The notes: generated by a model not told the origin, from the sequence alone. A stretch of DNA of 39,386 nt from K189A clade bacterium (GCA_018607725.1 JABBAY010000154.1:1-39386), one strand, 5' to 3'. Positions 25,183 through 34,302 are shown, numbered from the stretch's first letter. Made by a program: numbers and translations.

Positions 25183-26400
25183 CTATACCAGGGCTGTATT
25201 TGTCGATTCTAGGTGGAGCTGACTGCCTTGCCAGGGATTGGCATCGCAGACGGTTTCATTCAGTTCGACACCTAAACCCGGTTCCGTGGAGATGATGACG
25301 TGACCGTCTTGCCAGCCGATTTTGCGTGTTAGTAGTTCAGCATGAAAACCATCCCAGGTTTTGATCGATTCCAGAATTAAAAAATTAGGTAACGTTGCTG
25401 CGACCTGAATGTTGGCTGCGCCGACAATTGGACCGCAATAGCAATGGGGCGCGATTTGGATCTGGTAAGTTTCTGCGTGAGAGGCAATTTTTTTGGTTTC
25501 CAGTATGCCGCCAGAACGTCCTGTGTTGGGTTGTAAAATAGCCGCCGCGCGAAGCGCGATAACCCGTGCAAACTCTGAACGGGTCGTCAGGCGCTCGCCG
25601 GTAGCGATGGGAATCGAAGTAGAACGGGCAACTTCGGCCATCACCTCAGGCATGTCGGGGGGCACGGGTTCTTCAAACCACAAGGGGTCAAAGGCTTCAA
25701 TGGCGCGTGCCATGCGTCGCGCACCTGCGGCAGTAAATTGCCCGTGGGTGCCAAATAAGATATCCGCCCGATGGCCCACTGCGTCACGAACGGCGCTGCA
25801 GATAGCGGTAGCGCGCTCAATGTCGGCAAGACGAGGCATATGGCCGTCAAAAATAGTATAGGGTCCTGCTGGATCAAATTTGACTGCATCGAAACCCTGC
25901 TCGACACAAGCGCTGGCCGCTGCTGCTGCCATCGCCGGATCGTTATAAACATTCCGACTATTAATAGCATCAGCCTCATCGGGGTAAACGCTGCCTGACT
26001 GAGGATAAAGATAAGTATAAGTGCGCAGTGTTTCATGCACCCTGCCACCGAGGAGCTTATAGACGGGTTGACCCGCTTCCTTGCCGATAATGTCCCAGCA
26101 GGCAATTTCCAGCGCCGATACGCAGCCCATCATAGAGATGTCAGGCCGTTGAGAAAATCCGGATGAGTAGCAGTTGCGGAAAAATGTTTCGATGTCGTGA
26201 GGATCGCGACCGATCAAATAACGAGCGGCAACGTCTTCTATTAGCTTGGCTGTTAGGTGCGGATCGAAGGTGGCACTGTAGGCTTCACCGTAGCCAACGA
26301 CACCACCATCAGTAACCAGTTTGACGAATATAAAATAACGCCCGCCCGTTTGTGGCGGCGGATTGCCCACCACCCAGGTCTTAATATCTTGAATAATCAT
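25183..26400 (-). CDS. enolase-superfamily sugar-acid dehydratase-like protein
   Basis: 405 residues; GGAG is 6 bp before ATG 26400. The mandelate-racemase/muconate-lactonising fold is clear: N-terminal capping domain, then a barrel with GFDAVKFDP (169-177), WFEEP (241-245), ATGERL (266-271) and APHCYCGP (317-324). The position that holds the first metal Asp and a catalytic His in D-galactonate dehydratase (DxHG) reads GTHG (217-220). Glu244, Glu269 and His319 remain. Members abstract the proton alpha to a carboxylate, usually dehydrating aldonates. Likely in one operon with the ADH (33-bp gap) and Mak kinase. Exact substrate unknown. Confidence 0.85.
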   Translation of the reverse strand: MIIQDIKTWVVGNPPPQTGGRYFIFVKLVTDGGVVGYGEAYSATFDPHLTAKLIEDVAARYLIGRDPHDIETFFRNCYSSGFSQRPDISMMGCVSALEIACWDIIGKEAGQPVYKLLGGRVHETLRTYTYLYPQSGSVYPDEADAINSRNVYNDPAMAAAAASACVEQGFDAVKFDPAGPYTIFDGHMPRLADIERATAICSAVRDAVGHRADILFGTHGQFTAAGARRMARAIEAFDPLWFEEPVPPDMPEVMAEVARSTSIPIATGERLTTRSEFARVIALRAAAILQPNTGRSGGILETKKIASHAETYQIQIAPHCYCGPIVGAANIQVAATLPNFLILESIKTWDGFHAELLTRKIGWQDGHVIISTEPGLGVELNETVCDANPWQGSQLHLESTNTALV

Positions 26401-26432
26401 AACAGTCTCCGCGGCCTTCTTGATTGAGAGGT

Positions 26433-27515
26433 TCAGTCAAAGACAATGACGTTACGCTTCACAGTACCTGACTTAACCTCGGCAATAGCCTTGTTGATCT
26501 CAGCTAATGGATAGGTATTAGATATCAGCTCATCCAGTAATAACTCGCCCCGTTGGTAAGCTTCGGCGAATTTCGGAATGTCACGCGAGATGATCGCCTC
26601 ACCCATTTTTGAGCCGATGATTCGCTGGTTCCAGGCCGCCAAGGTACCCGGGTCATATTCTGCCATGACGCCAGTGGGTGGCATGCCCACCACAACCACG
26701 GTGCCATTTTTAGCAATGTAGTTAAATGCCTGATTGAACACCGGTCGTGCGCCGACCGTCACAAAAACAAAGTCGACCCCGCGTCCCGCGGTGAGTTCGT
26801 TGACCTTCACTGCCGCATCCTCAGTGGTCGAGTTGATGCCATGTGATGCCCCGAAAGCGCGCGCGTCACTGAGTTTGCTCTCGGTCAGATCAATGGCGAT
26901 GATTGTTGCTGCGCCGGCATGGACTGCGCCCTGAATCGCGTTTAATCCCACGCCACCGCAGCCCACCACGGCGACAGATTGCCCCGGTCTGACGCCTGCG
27001 GAGTTAACCACTGCACCAAAGCCCGTGATGACCCCGCAGGCCAGTAAGGAAGCGCTGGCAAAGGGTAGCGACTTTGGCACCTTAACCATCTGGCTATGGT
27101 GCACCACAATCCGTTCGGCAAAAGCGCCGGTGCGCATAGACTGTTGGATAGGTATTCCGTGAGTCGAACTGATGGGGCCTTGCTCGTCCAGCGCAAAGCG
27201 GGTCTCGCACATCACCTGACTGCCTTGTTGGCAATAGTGACAGTCACCACAATACCGAATGAGTGTAACCACGACGTGATCGCCTGGTTTCACCTGCGTC
27301 ACGCCCTCGCCAACCCGGGAGACGACCCCTGCGGCTTCATGGCCAAATACCGCCGGGAGTTCACCCCCCCAGTGGCCCTCGGCAAAAGTGATATCGGAAT
27401 GGCAAATCGCGCAGGCTTTGACGGCCACTTCTACCTCGTCGGTACCGGGGTTCGCCAAGTTGATGTCTTCGATAATCAATGGCTGACCAAAGGCATGACA
27501 GACGGCTGCTTTCAT
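26433..27515 (-). CDS. zinc-dependent alcohol dehydrogenase (MDR family)
   Basis: 360 residues. Catalytic zinc ligands are Cys38 (CAICHSD) and His59-Glu60 (GHEAAGVV). The structural zinc loop CGDCHYCQQGSQVMC supplies Cys89, Cys92, Cys95 and Cys103. The Rossmann motif is GCGGVGLNAIQG near residue 190, followed by Asp in IAIDLTESKL, indicating NAD. It resembles class III-like zinc alcohol dehydrogenases acting on primary or hydroxymethyl alcohols. Located between the enolase-superfamily gene (33 bp) and the S4 gene, so it probably oxidises an intermediate of the same catabolic route. Confidence 0.9.
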   Translation of the reverse strand: MKAAVCHAFGQPLIIEDINLANPGTDEVEVAVKACAICHSDITFAEGHWGGELPAVFGHEAAGVVSRVGEGVTQVKPGDHVVVTLIRYCGDCHYCQQGSQVMCETRFALDEQGPISSTHGIPIQQSMRTGAFAERIVVHHSQMVKVPKSLPFASASLLACGVITGFGAVVNSAGVRPGQSVAVVGCGGVGLNAIQGAVHAGAATIIAIDLTESKLSDARAFGASHGINSTTEDAAVKVNELTAGRGVDFVFVTVGARPVFNQAFNYIAKNGTVVVVGMPPTGVMAEYDPGTLAAWNQRIIGSKMGEAIISRDIPKFAEAYQRGELLLDELISNTYPLAEINKAIAEVKSGTVKRNVIVFD

Positions 27516-27564
27516 AGTGAGATCTGCTCGTTCAATGATTTTGCGAGTGACGCGCCAGGAAAAA

Positions 27565-27915
27565 CTATCCGGTGACGTCCGCTTCGGGTGGCTGCTCTTT
27601 CAAAAGAATATTCAGCGTGTCCTCGCGGAATTCGATGACGTCGCCGGCAAGAATTTTTTTACTCTTCTGCGTCTCAATTTCGCCATTGAGCCGAACCTGA
27701 CCATCCTGAATGACCACCTTAGCCTCGCCGCCAGAGCCTACCAGGCCTTCAAATTTGAGAATCTTGAACAGCTCAATGGGCTGTCGATTGATTTCTACTA
27801 TGCGCGTTGTTGTGATGTTATGTGCTCCAGAAGTGTGAACTGCGAAACAGAGTATGGGATTGAAAACGATTTTGCTACCGAACTTACCAGAGCCATGCAG
27901 CCCCGCGCACACCAC
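27565..27915 (-). CDS. S4-domain RNA-binding protein (YbcJ-like), start uncertain
   Basis: The core EINRQPIELFKILKFEG..SGGEAKVVIQDGQVRLNGE..TQKSKKILAGDVIEF is a clear stand-alone S4 domain like E. coli YbcJ, a predicted RNA binder. The start is problematic. No ATG, GTG or TTG lies at the expected N-terminus. The nearest usable canonical start is GTG 27915 with GGAG 6 bp upstream; it overlaps the end of mak by 32 bp and adds about 33 non-homologous residues. Alternatively translation starts at a non-standard ATC (27816-27814), which has GGAG 8 bp before it. The C-terminal tail EQPPEADVTG is acidic. Confidence 0.75.
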   Translation of the reverse strand: MVCAGLHGSGKFGSKIVFNPILCFAVHTSGAHNITTTRIVEINRQPIELFKILKFEGLVGSGGEAKVVIQDGQVRLNGEIETQKSKKILAGDVIEFREDTLNILLKEQPPEADVTG

Positions 27916-28831
27916 TGGAGTCTCCGTGCACCGCCTGCTTGATGCGAGTGTTGACGTGATCTGAAAATACGTACCGCGGCAGGTAGTGAGGCACGAGCTC
28001 ATAGAGCCCTTGGATATTCGACATACCACCGCCCAAGACGATGACCGCCGGGTCGATGATATTAATCACGGTGGATAACGCCAAGGCCAAAAGATTGCAG
28101 TATTGGTGGAACAAGGCGGTTGCTTGAGCGTCTCCCCGGTCAATGAGCGCGGCGATGTCGATCGCTTTTAGTGGTTGGCCGGCGAGGGCCAAATAGCTTT
28201 GTTCGAAGGCGGGTCCCGCGAGCCAGGTCTCTACACAGTCATTGCGGCCACAATAACAGCTTCGCGGGTGATCGATCACAGGTAAGTCATTTTCGGGCAT
28301 AGGCTGATAAGCCAACAGCGGTAAGGGGTTGTGGCCCCATTCGCCGCTGATAGCATTGATGCCTCGTAATAGCTGGCCGTCATACACGAGGCCACCGCCA
28401 ACGCCCGTTCCCAGAATCACGCCCAACACTGAGTGCGCACCGGCAGCTGCGCCATCGCTGGCCTCAGACAGCGCAAAGCAGTCAGCATCATTGGCAATTC
28501 TGACCGGGCGCCGCAGCAGCGCCTCGAGATCTTCGCGCAGTGACTGACCATTCAGACAGGTACTGTTGCAATTTTTTAATAACCCAGTCTCGAATGAGAC
28601 TGCGCCAGGAGTACCGATACCAACAGGTATGTGAGTGTCGATGCCAAACTCGTGCTGTAGCCCCTCCACTAATCCGGCAATGCTAGCTAAGGTGGCGGCA
28701 TAGTCGTCGGTTGGCGTCGGCACCCGTTTGCGAGCAATGATCTGACCATCACCATTCATGATGACCGCTTCGATCTTGGTGCCACCGAGATCGATACCTA
28801 TTCTGGGTGTTTTGGTGGGTTGTTTATGCAT
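27884..28831 (-). CDS. mak: ROK-family fructokinase
   Basis: 315 residues, very close to E. coli Mak, which phosphorylates fructose (weakly other hexoses) with ATP. Phosphate loop IGIDLGGTK (11-19), KNCNSTCLNGQ (86-96), catalytic Asp115 in ANDAD, GTGVGGGLVYDG (141-152), His167 in EWGHNPLP, the ROK zinc-type motif CYCGRNDC (192-199) and the C-terminal HGDSSGVRGAAWLW, which matches Mak almost exactly. It appears to lead the minus-strand unit mak, S4 gene, ADH and enolase-like gene. Divergent from the amidohydrolase by 121 bp. Confidence 0.92.
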   Translation of the reverse strand: MHKQPTKTPRIGIDLGGTKIEAVIMNGDGQIIARKRVPTPTDDYAATLASIAGLVEGLQHEFGIDTHIPVGIGTPGAVSFETGLLKNCNSTCLNGQSLREDLEALLRRPVRIANDADCFALSEASDGAAAGAHSVLGVILGTGVGGGLVYDGQLLRGINAISGEWGHNPLPLLAYQPMPENDLPVIDHPRSCYCGRNDCVETWLAGPAFEQSYLALAGQPLKAIDIAALIDRGDAQATALFHQYCNLLALALSTVINIIDPAVIVLGGGMSNIQGLYELVPHYLPRYVFSDHVNTRIKQAVHGDSSGVRGAAWLW

Positions 28832-28952
28832 AAGCGGATATTAGCACAGGCCCAGTTGCCGACGGCAGTGCCAACAATGACTTGAGGTGTGTTCAGGCTC
28901 TTTGTAGACTCGCAAAACATCATCCGTTCGATCACGCATACAGGTATTAGTC

Positions 28953-30773
28953 ATGTTTGAAGACGCGCAACTATCTTTTGGCTCGACTCAGGCGGCCTGC
29001 GAACACTCGGGTAAACCCCATCAACATGAGCATGAACACGCCGCTTGCGCCTGCTGCTCGCCAGTATTTGCAAAGCTGCAGTCAGCGATGAAGGTCACGG
29101 ATTTACAGCTTCGAGATGCCGATCACTGGCGATCCAGGGGGCGCGACTTGCCCGCAGTCGCAACCCATACCCAAGTGTTTATCAATGCTAAAATTCTTAC
29201 CATGGACGACGACGGCAGTGAGGCCGATGCGATGGCGATCAAGGATGGCAAAATTGTCGCAGTCGGTTCGAAAGCGAACATTGTGAGCCAAGCGGATGAC
29301 ACGGCGCAGGTGATTGATTGTCAGGGCAAGTTATTGCTGCCGGGATTTATTGAACCACACTTTCATTTTCTGCCGGTGGCGACGCTGGGTCAGTTTGAAG
29401 ATGTGGGACCGTTTCGATATCCGACGGTGGAAGGCGCTCTTGGCAGACTCAGGCAACTGGCCGATGCCGCAGGCCCAGGTGACTGGATCATGGGGCGCCA
29501 ATTTGATCCGTCGCTGCAGGAAGGCGCGGACACCTTGACCCGCGAGATGTTGGATAAGGTGTCTACCACTCAGCCGATTTATGTCTACAACGCTTCTTTA
29601 CATTTTGCTTACTGCAACAGCAAGGCCTTCGAGGTCGCTGGTATTCACCGTGATTCACCAGATGATGCCTCGTCGGCTTATGGTCGCGATGCCAACGGTG
29701 AACTCAATGGTGTCTTGCAGGGCGGTAAAGTCATGAATTCGGTGATTCGCCATAACCTGGCGCAACGTGACTATGACCTGGCGAGTGCCTGCCTGGATGT
29801 CTGCGCCAAGGCTAACGCGTTGGGCATCACCACCTTCTGTGATCAGGCGACGGGCATGTCTCGTGGCGTGAGTGAGGTCGATTTATACCGGGCCCTGGCC
29901 GACTCGGGCAACATGACTGCCAGACTGCGGTATTCGCCCAGTTATATGCTACAGGCGCGTTTCGATGAGTCTGGGTTGCAATGTGGTGATGGCGACGAGA
30001 TGGTTCGCGCCGTGGGTTGGAAGATCGTCTCAGATGGTTCTAATCAGGGTTTCAGCGGTCTGCAGCGTGAGCCTTACCTGCACTCCGAGCATAAAGGTGT
30101 GGCCTATGTTGAGGCTCAAGCGTTGACGGCCCTGGTGGAAGAACGGTTGAGTCGAGGCTGGGCAGTAGTGATACATGCCAATGGTGATCAGGCAATTGAC
30201 AACACCTTAGACGCCTATGAGTCAGCCTGGAACAAGGGCTTGATGACCAATACACCCTGCCGAATTGAACACTGCTCGATTTTACATGATGAGCAAATTG
30301 ACCGAATTGCAAAAATGAATCTGTCACCGAGCTTTCTTATCGGCCATGTATATTATTGGGGACAGGCGATGCGGGATAAGGTCTTTGGCGAGATTAAGGC
30401 GACGCTGCTCGATCGGACCAAGGCGTGTGAGGATAAGGGTATCCGTTGGACCTTGCACTCAGATGAACCCGTGACTGAAATGGGTCCGTTGCGTTGTATT
30501 GAAAATGCAGTGACCAGAAAAATGTGGAAGGAGCCGCAGACTATATTGGCAGCTGACGAGTGCATCTCCGTTGACGTGGCGTTGCGAGCCATGACTCGAG
30601 ATGCGGCATGGCAATGCCACTCAGACCATGAGGTAGGTAGTCTCGAGGTGGGTAAATTTGCTGACTTCGTGATTCTCGATGAAGATCCACGGTCGGTCAA
30701 TCCGGATTATATCAGCCAGATAAAAGTCCTTGAAACCTGGATGGGCGGCCGCCAAGTTTACACGGCTGCATAA
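28953..30773 (+). CDS. YtcJ-like amidohydrolase with His/Cys-rich N-terminus
   Basis: 606 residues. The amidohydrolase-superfamily fold has HFH (His136, His138) in FIEPHFHF, then later HANGDQA, RIEHCS and HSDEP, giving the remaining metal ligands, and ends in the composite sandwich SLEVGKFADFVILDEDP. This is the YtcJ/N-substituted formamide deformylase-like group; the substrate is unknown. Unusually, residues 16-35 hold five histidines and four cysteines (C16, H18, H23, H25, H27, H29 region, CACC at 32-35), followed by SPVFAKLQSA. This may be a metal-binding tail. No signal peptide is seen. The neighbours suggest catabolism of an N-acyl or cyclic amide compound. Confidence 0.85.
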   Translation: MFEDAQLSFGSTQAACEHSGKPHQHEHEHAACACCSPVFAKLQSAMKVTDLQLRDADHWRSRGRDLPAVATHTQVFINAKILTMDDDGSEADAMAIKDGKIVAVGSKANIVSQADDTAQVIDCQGKLLLPGFIEPHFHFLPVATLGQFEDVGPFRYPTVEGALGRLRQLADAAGPGDWIMGRQFDPSLQEGADTLTREMLDKVSTTQPIYVYNASLHFAYCNSKAFEVAGIHRDSPDDASSAYGRDANGELNGVLQGGKVMNSVIRHNLAQRDYDLASACLDVCAKANALGITTFCDQATGMSRGVSEVDLYRALADSGNMTARLRYSPSYMLQARFDESGLQCGDGDEMVRAVGWKIVSDGSNQGFSGLQREPYLHSEHKGVAYVEAQALTALVEERLSRGWAVVIHANGDQAIDNTLDAYESAWNKGLMTNTPCRIEHCSILHDEQIDRIAKMNLSPSFLIGHVYYWGQAMRDKVFGEIKATLLDRTKACEDKGIRWTLHSDEPVTEMGPLRCIENAVTRKMWKEPQTILAADECISVDVALRAMTRDAAWQCHSDHEVGSLEVGKFADFVILDEDPRSVNPDYISQIKVLETWMGGRQVYTAA

Positions 30774-30829
30774 CAACGCAGCTGAGTCGTCGCTGCTGAT
30801 AACTCAGTTATTTTTGAGTTCACGGCCAG

Positions 30830-32314
30830 TTATTCCCCGTAAGCTGTGCGCCGGTAGCGTAGCATCTTGCCGCCGCCAACCCCCGTGTGTTGGCCATTAT
30901 TCAGTGCTACCTGGCCGTTAACGATGACGGTGCTGATGCCGATGGGTTCCTGCTTTGGGTCATCGTAGGTCGCTTTGTCGATCACAATGTCGGGGTCAAA
31001 CATTACCAGGTCGGCCCAGTAGCCCGCCTTAATTTTGCCTCGTTCCACCAAGCCAAAGGTCTGTGCCGACAGCGATGTCATGCGTCGCACGGCTTCGGGC
31101 AAGGACAAGACGCCGTCTTCTCTAACGTACTTACCTAACACTCTAGGAAAGGTGCCGAAGAGTCGTGGATGGGGGCGGCCGCGGAGATCCGGTATGCCGT
31201 CAGAGCCCACCATCATGTCGGCGTGACGTAGATTGGTCGCGATATCTTCTTCGTCGATGATGAAGTGAATGCAAATGGTTCGCTCGCCTTTCGGTGCTGT
31301 CAGAATCGTGCGTACCAAATCACTGATATCGATCGCCTGTTCTGAGGCGATGTCGATCAGCATACGGCCCTCATAGTCTCTGAATGGCGGGCAACTCGCG
31401 ATTCGAATCACTTCGGCAAAATCCCGATTAATATTTTCCAGATTGAAGTATTCGATCATCCGGCCGCTACCCGCGGTATAGGGATAAACATCAAGGGTAA
31501 CTCGCTGACCACGACCCAGTGCGGCATCAATTTTAGCGAGGGAGTCCTTGACCTTGCCCCAGTTTTGTTTGCCGGCTGATTTGTGGTGGGAAATATGGAC
31601 ATGCACATCACTTTCAAGGCCGATGGTCAGGCTCTCGTCGATCGCTTCTAGAAGACGGTCACCTTCGTTGCGCATATGGGTGGTATACAGGGCGCCCGTG
31701 GTTTTCGCTGCCCGTGCCAGGGTGATGATTTCCTCAGTCTGGCTCCACTTTCCCGGGGTGTATATCAGTCCGGTGGAGAAGCCACAGGCACCTTGCTCCA
31801 TGGCCTGCTCAACCAAGCCATACATATGTTGTAATTCCGTCTGAGTGGGCGCGCGCTTTGCCATGCCCATGACGATGGCGCGCACCGTATTATGGCCTAC
31901 CAGCATCATATTGTTGATTCCCGGTTGCTTGCCCATGACCGCCTCGAAATAGCCGTTCAAGTCGGTAAACCCAGCCTCGACACCAGCCAGTATGCCGCCG
32001 CTGGCGCGGGCCGGATCAATACTCGGGTCCGCTGGAATGGCGCTGAAACCACAATTGCCAGCGACAACGGTGGTGACCCCCTGGGCAAGCTTGAAGGCCA
32101 TGCCTGGGTAGCGAAAAAAGGCGCCATCGTCATGGGAATGCGTATCAATAAACCCTGGCGCAATGTGAGCACCCTGGCCGTCGATTTCAAGTTTTGCCGG
32201 TCCGGCTGTGCCCACAGTTTTAATGCGGCCATCTTGAATTTCTATGTCGGCGTCGAAGGCGGGACTGCCAGTGCCGTCGAGTACCTTGACGTTCCTGATG
32301 CTGATATCTGTCAT
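30830..32314 (-). CDS. D-aminoacylase-type N-acyl-D-amino-acid deacylase
   Basis: 494 residues; AAAGGA is 9 bp upstream of ATG 32314. Amidohydrolase superfamily: DTHSHDD (His59, His61), metal-binding Cys88 in AGNCGFS, HISHHKSAG giving two further histidines, and catalytic Asp in MVGSDGIPDLRGRPHPR. The order and the Cys ligand are typical of N-acyl-D-amino-acid deacylases, which release D-amino acids from acylated forms. It ends 57 bp from the convergent YtcJ-like amidohydrolase. The short leader contains a 13-bp triplicated repeat. Confidence 0.9.
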   Translation of the reverse strand: MTDISIRNVKVLDGTGSPAFDADIEIQDGRIKTVGTAGPAKLEIDGQGAHIAPGFIDTHSHDDGAFFRYPGMAFKLAQGVTTVVAGNCGFSAIPADPSIDPARASGGILAGVEAGFTDLNGYFEAVMGKQPGINNMMLVGHNTVRAIVMGMAKRAPTQTELQHMYGLVEQAMEQGACGFSTGLIYTPGKWSQTEEIITLARAAKTTGALYTTHMRNEGDRLLEAIDESLTIGLESDVHVHISHHKSAGKQNWGKVKDSLAKIDAALGRGQRVTLDVYPYTAGSGRMIEYFNLENINRDFAEVIRIASCPPFRDYEGRMLIDIASEQAIDISDLVRTILTAPKGERTICIHFIIDEEDIATNLRHADMMVGSDGIPDLRGRPHPRLFGTFPRVLGKYVREDGVLSLPEAVRRMTSLSAQTFGLVERGKIKAGYWADLVMFDPDIVIDKATYDDPKQEPIGISTVIVNGQVALNNGQHTGVGGGKMLRYRRTAYGE

Positions 32315-32328
32315 GCTGTGTTGTCCTT

Positions 32329-32367
32329 TGTCCGTTTCATATGTCCGTTTCAGATGTCCGTTTGTCA
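32329..32367. repeat. 13-bp tandem repeat, three copies
   Basis: TGTCCGTTTCATA (32329), TGTCCGTTTCAGA (32342) and TGTCCGTTTGTCA (32355). On the minus strand these lie 15 to 53 bp upstream of the D-aminoacylase start, adjoining its AAAGGA ribosome site, in the 86-bp gap after the GMC oxidoreductase gene. Confidence 0.9.
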
Positions 32368-32400
32368 GGGCTTGGTGGAAAATGCCCCGCTAGGCCATAT

Positions 32401-33945
32401 CTAGAGTCCGTATCGTGTTGGTGATTGGCGCAGCCACTCACCGATTTTTTCCCCGATCATAATGCAGGTGAGATTGGTGTTGGCCCTGGGTACGAAAGGC
32501 ATAATGGAGGCGTCGGCGACGACCAGATTGTCGATGGTGTGACAGCAGCCGAATTGATCCACGACCGCGCGGGGGTCTTCTTTGGGGCCCATCTTGACTG
32601 TGCCGCAGGGATGGTAACCGCTGGCGGAAAATTTGCGGACCAGTGTGTCCAGGCTCGCTGCGTCAAAGCCTCTGGCAGGATCAGGAAAGACGACGGAATC
32701 AATCATGTCAGACAAGGGTCCGGATTGAGTGAATCTTAAAATATCCTGTAAGCAAGTGACCAGTCGACTGGCATCACGGCTGTCTTCGCAAAAGCGATTG
32801 TCAATGATCGGATTGACCATAGGGTCCGCTGAGGCGAGGCGTATTTCTCCGCGTCCATATTGGTATTCGACGACTCCGGCGATGGCAAACCTGGGTGGAT
32901 CCTGGCGCCTACCGGCGAAGCTCAATTGCTCGATCTGTAAATCGTTACGTTTGTTCGAGCCTGCACAGGTATAGCGCAAAATGGTTTGGATGATAGGGTC
33001 GTCGTGATTGATGTTGACGCCAGCCTTGACGTTCGCGACAACTGACAGCGCCGGATGATCACTCAGGTTTTGGCCGACCGCTGGAATATCTTCAACCACC
33101 GGAATGCCGAACTGACTGAGTTGCGCGGCAGGGCCAAGGCCGGAACGCATCAATATCGCTGGCGACATAATGGCGCCGGCACTCAGGACAATGGTTCGGG
33201 CGAACAACTGTTCGGTCTGTCCCGCGCTATTCTCGACCTCAACGCCAATGCAGGCTCTATGCTTGATCAGCAGTCGACGAACATGGGTCTCGGCGCGAAT
33301 AGTCAAGTTTGGCCGCAGTCGGGCTGGCGCAAGATAGGCCAGCGCGCTGGATATGCGCAGGCGTCCGAGCTTGTTCATCGGTTGGGGGCCGGCGCCAGAA
33401 CCAGTGGGGTCGTTAGCGTCGGGACAATCGTCATATCCCAGTTGCCCAGCAGAAGCCAGGAAGGCTTGGTGTGCAGGCAATAACTCAGCGTGGGGGTAGC
33501 GGCGGATAGAGACAGGTCCCGCATCACCATGGTACGCCTTGTCGCCATAATCGAGATCCCGTTCAAGGCGATTGAACGTGGGTAGTACCTCATTCCAGGA
33601 CCATGCGTCGTTGCCGAGGTCGGCCCACTCGTCATAGTCTTCGGGTATGCCCCTCAACGCGATTGTTGTATTGACGGAACTTGAGCCGCCCGTCACCTTG
33701 CCGCGAGGGAAGGGTGAAGTGCGATATTGTGTGGGATGATAGTTGAGCCCCCAGTCGTGAGCGGTATAAGAATTATTGTGGCTGTTGATGATGTCTTGCG
33801 GGGTGCTGTTGGTGTCACGGTAGTCTGGCCCCGCTTCAATCAGCAGAATACTCAGGTTTGGATTTTCTGAGGCTCTGGCCGCAATGGCCGAACCACTGCT
33901 GCCAGCACCGATGATGAGTAGGTCGTGCATAGGATCAGTCGCCAT
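32401..33945 (-). CDS. GMC-family FAD oxidoreductase (choline-dehydrogenase-like)
   Basis: 514 residues from ATG 33945; an upstream start at 33990 adds 15 residues before the first strand. The FAD fold has LIIGAGSSGSA (10-20) and the Glu of LLIEAGPD. GMC signatures are PRGKVTGGSSSVNTTIALRG and, later, LSAGAIMSPAILMRSGLGP. The C-terminal HPCGTVKMG and NTNLTCIMIGEKI carry the conserved His and Asn of the active site. GMC enzymes oxidise primary or secondary alcohols; the electron acceptor and substrate are not evident. Likely transcribed with the D-aminoacylase. Confidence 0.92.
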   Translation of the reverse strand: MATDPMHDLLIIGAGSSGSAIAARASENPNLSILLIEAGPDYRDTNSTPQDIINSHNNSYTAHDWGLNYHPTQYRTSPFPRGKVTGGSSSVNTTIALRGIPEDYDEWADLGNDAWSWNEVLPTFNRLERDLDYGDKAYHGDAGPVSIRRYPHAELLPAHQAFLASAGQLGYDDCPDANDPTGSGAGPQPMNKLGRLRISSALAYLAPARLRPNLTIRAETHVRRLLIKHRACIGVEVENSAGQTEQLFARTIVLSAGAIMSPAILMRSGLGPAAQLSQFGIPVVEDIPAVGQNLSDHPALSVVANVKAGVNINHDDPIIQTILRYTCAGSNKRNDLQIEQLSFAGRRQDPPRFAIAGVVEYQYGRGEIRLASADPMVNPIIDNRFCEDSRDASRLVTCLQDILRFTQSGPLSDMIDSVVFPDPARGFDAASLDTLVRKFSASGYHPCGTVKMGPKEDPRAVVDQFGCCHTIDNLVVADASIMPFVPRANTNLTCIMIGEKIGEWLRQSPTRYGL

Positions 33946-34023
33946 GATTCGATAGTGCCATTGTGCATGTAATTGTGCACTTGGCGCCATCCCTCAAGGG
34001 AGATACATTATCGATCGAGACGC

Positions 34024-34245
34024 TTACTCCAAAATAAGGTAAGCCAAGCCGTAAACGGCGAGTGCGGCATGGGGTGCCAGCAACAGGCCGATGACTGCTG
34101 CCAGTCGCACAAATACCGCGTGGGTTCCCCAATAGCGCGCCAATCCGGCGCAGACCCCGGCGATTTTACGATTTTTATTGTCGAGCCTGAGACGGCTCGA
34201 ATCTGTACTGCTGCTATTTGAGGCATATCTCTGTTCTCTTCTCAT
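34024..34245 (-). CDS. PspC-domain protein
   Basis: 73 residues with GGGAG 8 bp upstream of ATG 34245. A basic, Ser/Arg-rich N-terminus is followed by the PspC signature RKIAGVCAGLARYWGTHAVFVRLA and one transmembrane hairpin or helix with LIGLLL..HAALAVYGLAYLIL. PspC-domain proteins take part in envelope (phage-shock) stress responses; no pspA or pspB is next to it here. The similarity is strong but the protein is short, so it may be a stand-alone stress-membrane protein. Confidence 0.9.
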   Translation of the reverse strand: MRREQRYASNSSSTDSSRLRLDNKNRKIAGVCAGLARYWGTHAVFVRLAAVIGLLLAPHAALAVYGLAYLILE

Positions 34246-34302
34246 GGGTCTTGCTCCCTTAATCTAATAGGTTCGGGGCCGTATCAGGCTCTGAATCAGT
34301 TG

